Source: Marinospirillum sp. (GTDB taxonomy: Bacteria; Pseudomonadota; Gammaproteobacteria; Pseudomonadales; Halomonadaceae). From it: a DNA stretch of 6,494 bases. How positions within the stretch are numbered: position 1 is the stretch's first letter; every line of letters starts with the position of its first letter. Position numbers and translations under genes: made by a program. Location of the stretch: positions 1 through 6,494 of the forward strand of contig NZ_JACUUA010000181.1 of the NCBI RefSeq assembly GCF_014859565.1. The letters run 5' to 3'. Under the pieces are notes generated by a model. It was not told where the DNA came from and searched no databases. It worked only from the letters and a program-made list of their open reading frames with translations. Shown one piece after another: positions 6,399-6,494 of this stretch.

Positions 6399-6494
6399 TA
6401 AATAACTCGCTGACATCAGTTTGTGCTTGATTGAAGTCATCCATGCGACCTATATCCAGCCAGTAGTCTTTCAGTGAGTAGATGTTAACACCGC
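6391..6494 (-). CDS. Sugar-1-phosphate nucleotidyltransferase, C-terminal fragment
   Basis: The last 33 complete codons of a gene that continues beyond the window, ending at a TGA at 6391-6393. They read through NIYSLKDYWLDIGRMDDFNQ to ELFNA. The Y-W-L-D-I-G-R-x-x-D-(Y/F) motif is typical of the C-terminal end of the NTP-transferase catalytic domain in RfbA/GlmU/ManC-like sugar nucleotidyltransferases. In legionaminic acid clusters, a CBS-domain nucleotidyltransferase of this kind (PtmE, which makes GDP-glucosamine in Campylobacter) commonly sits next to the cytidylyltransferase gene, so that is the most likely identity. The eight-base overlap with the next gene points to translational coupling. 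The substrate cannot be decided from this fragment, because the nucleotide-binding N-terminus is outside the window. Confidence 0.8.
   Translation of the reverse strand, partial: GVNIYSLKDYWLDIGRMDDFNQAQTDVSELFNA

Noticed and set aside
6399..6440. Longer N-terminus for the cytidylyltransferase, starting at the ATG at 6438-6440
   Set aside because: The extra 14 residues lie fully inside the upstream nucleotidyltransferase, which has a convincing conserved C-terminus there, and the family fold begins right after the later ATG at 6396-6398.

Overview
The window carries part of a polar-type flagellar locus from a Gammaproteobacterium, with every gene on the minus strand. The flagellin / FlaG / FliD order, the excellent sigma-28 (FliA) promoters and the flagellin sequence fit Pseudomonas-, Oceanospirillum- or Shewanella-like lineages. 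The moderate base composition and sequence flavour make a marine Oceanospirillales-like organism plausible, but that is an inference and I cannot name a species.

Read in the direction of transcription (high to low coordinates), the first block is a tightly packed sugar/glycosylation operon. It contains the 3' end of a sugar-1-phosphate nucleotidyltransferase (6391-6494), a CMP-nonulosonate (sialic-acid-like) cytidylyltransferase (5682-6398), an unrecognised 170-residue protein (5167-5679) and a 1168-residue multidomain glycosyltransferase (1652-5158). These genes overlap or are separated by 2 to 8 bases, so they are very probably cotranscribed and partly translationally coupled.

A 99-base gap then holds an A-rich stretch and a consensus sigma-28 promoter driving a short flagellin gene (674-1552). 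The flagellin gene ends at a strong intrinsic terminator (622-648). A second sigma-28 promoter (573-599) follows directly and drives flaG (71-532), which is followed after 26 bases by the start of fliD (1-44, cut by the window edge).

Functional reading: the first block probably makes an activated nine-carbon acidic sugar, either legionaminic or pseudaminic type, and supplies it or a derived glycan to the flagellin encoded next door. The large glycosyltransferase is the best candidate for assembling or attaching that glycan. This matches the known Pseudomonas arrangement, where a flagellin glycosylation island sits just upstream of fliC. The least explained parts are the 170-residue protein and the large glycosyltransferase, whose two GT2-like modules have both lost the usual metal-binding aspartate motif. 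No RNA genes, mobile elements, CRISPR arrays or insertion sequences were seen, and no gene-free stretch exceeds about 140 bases.
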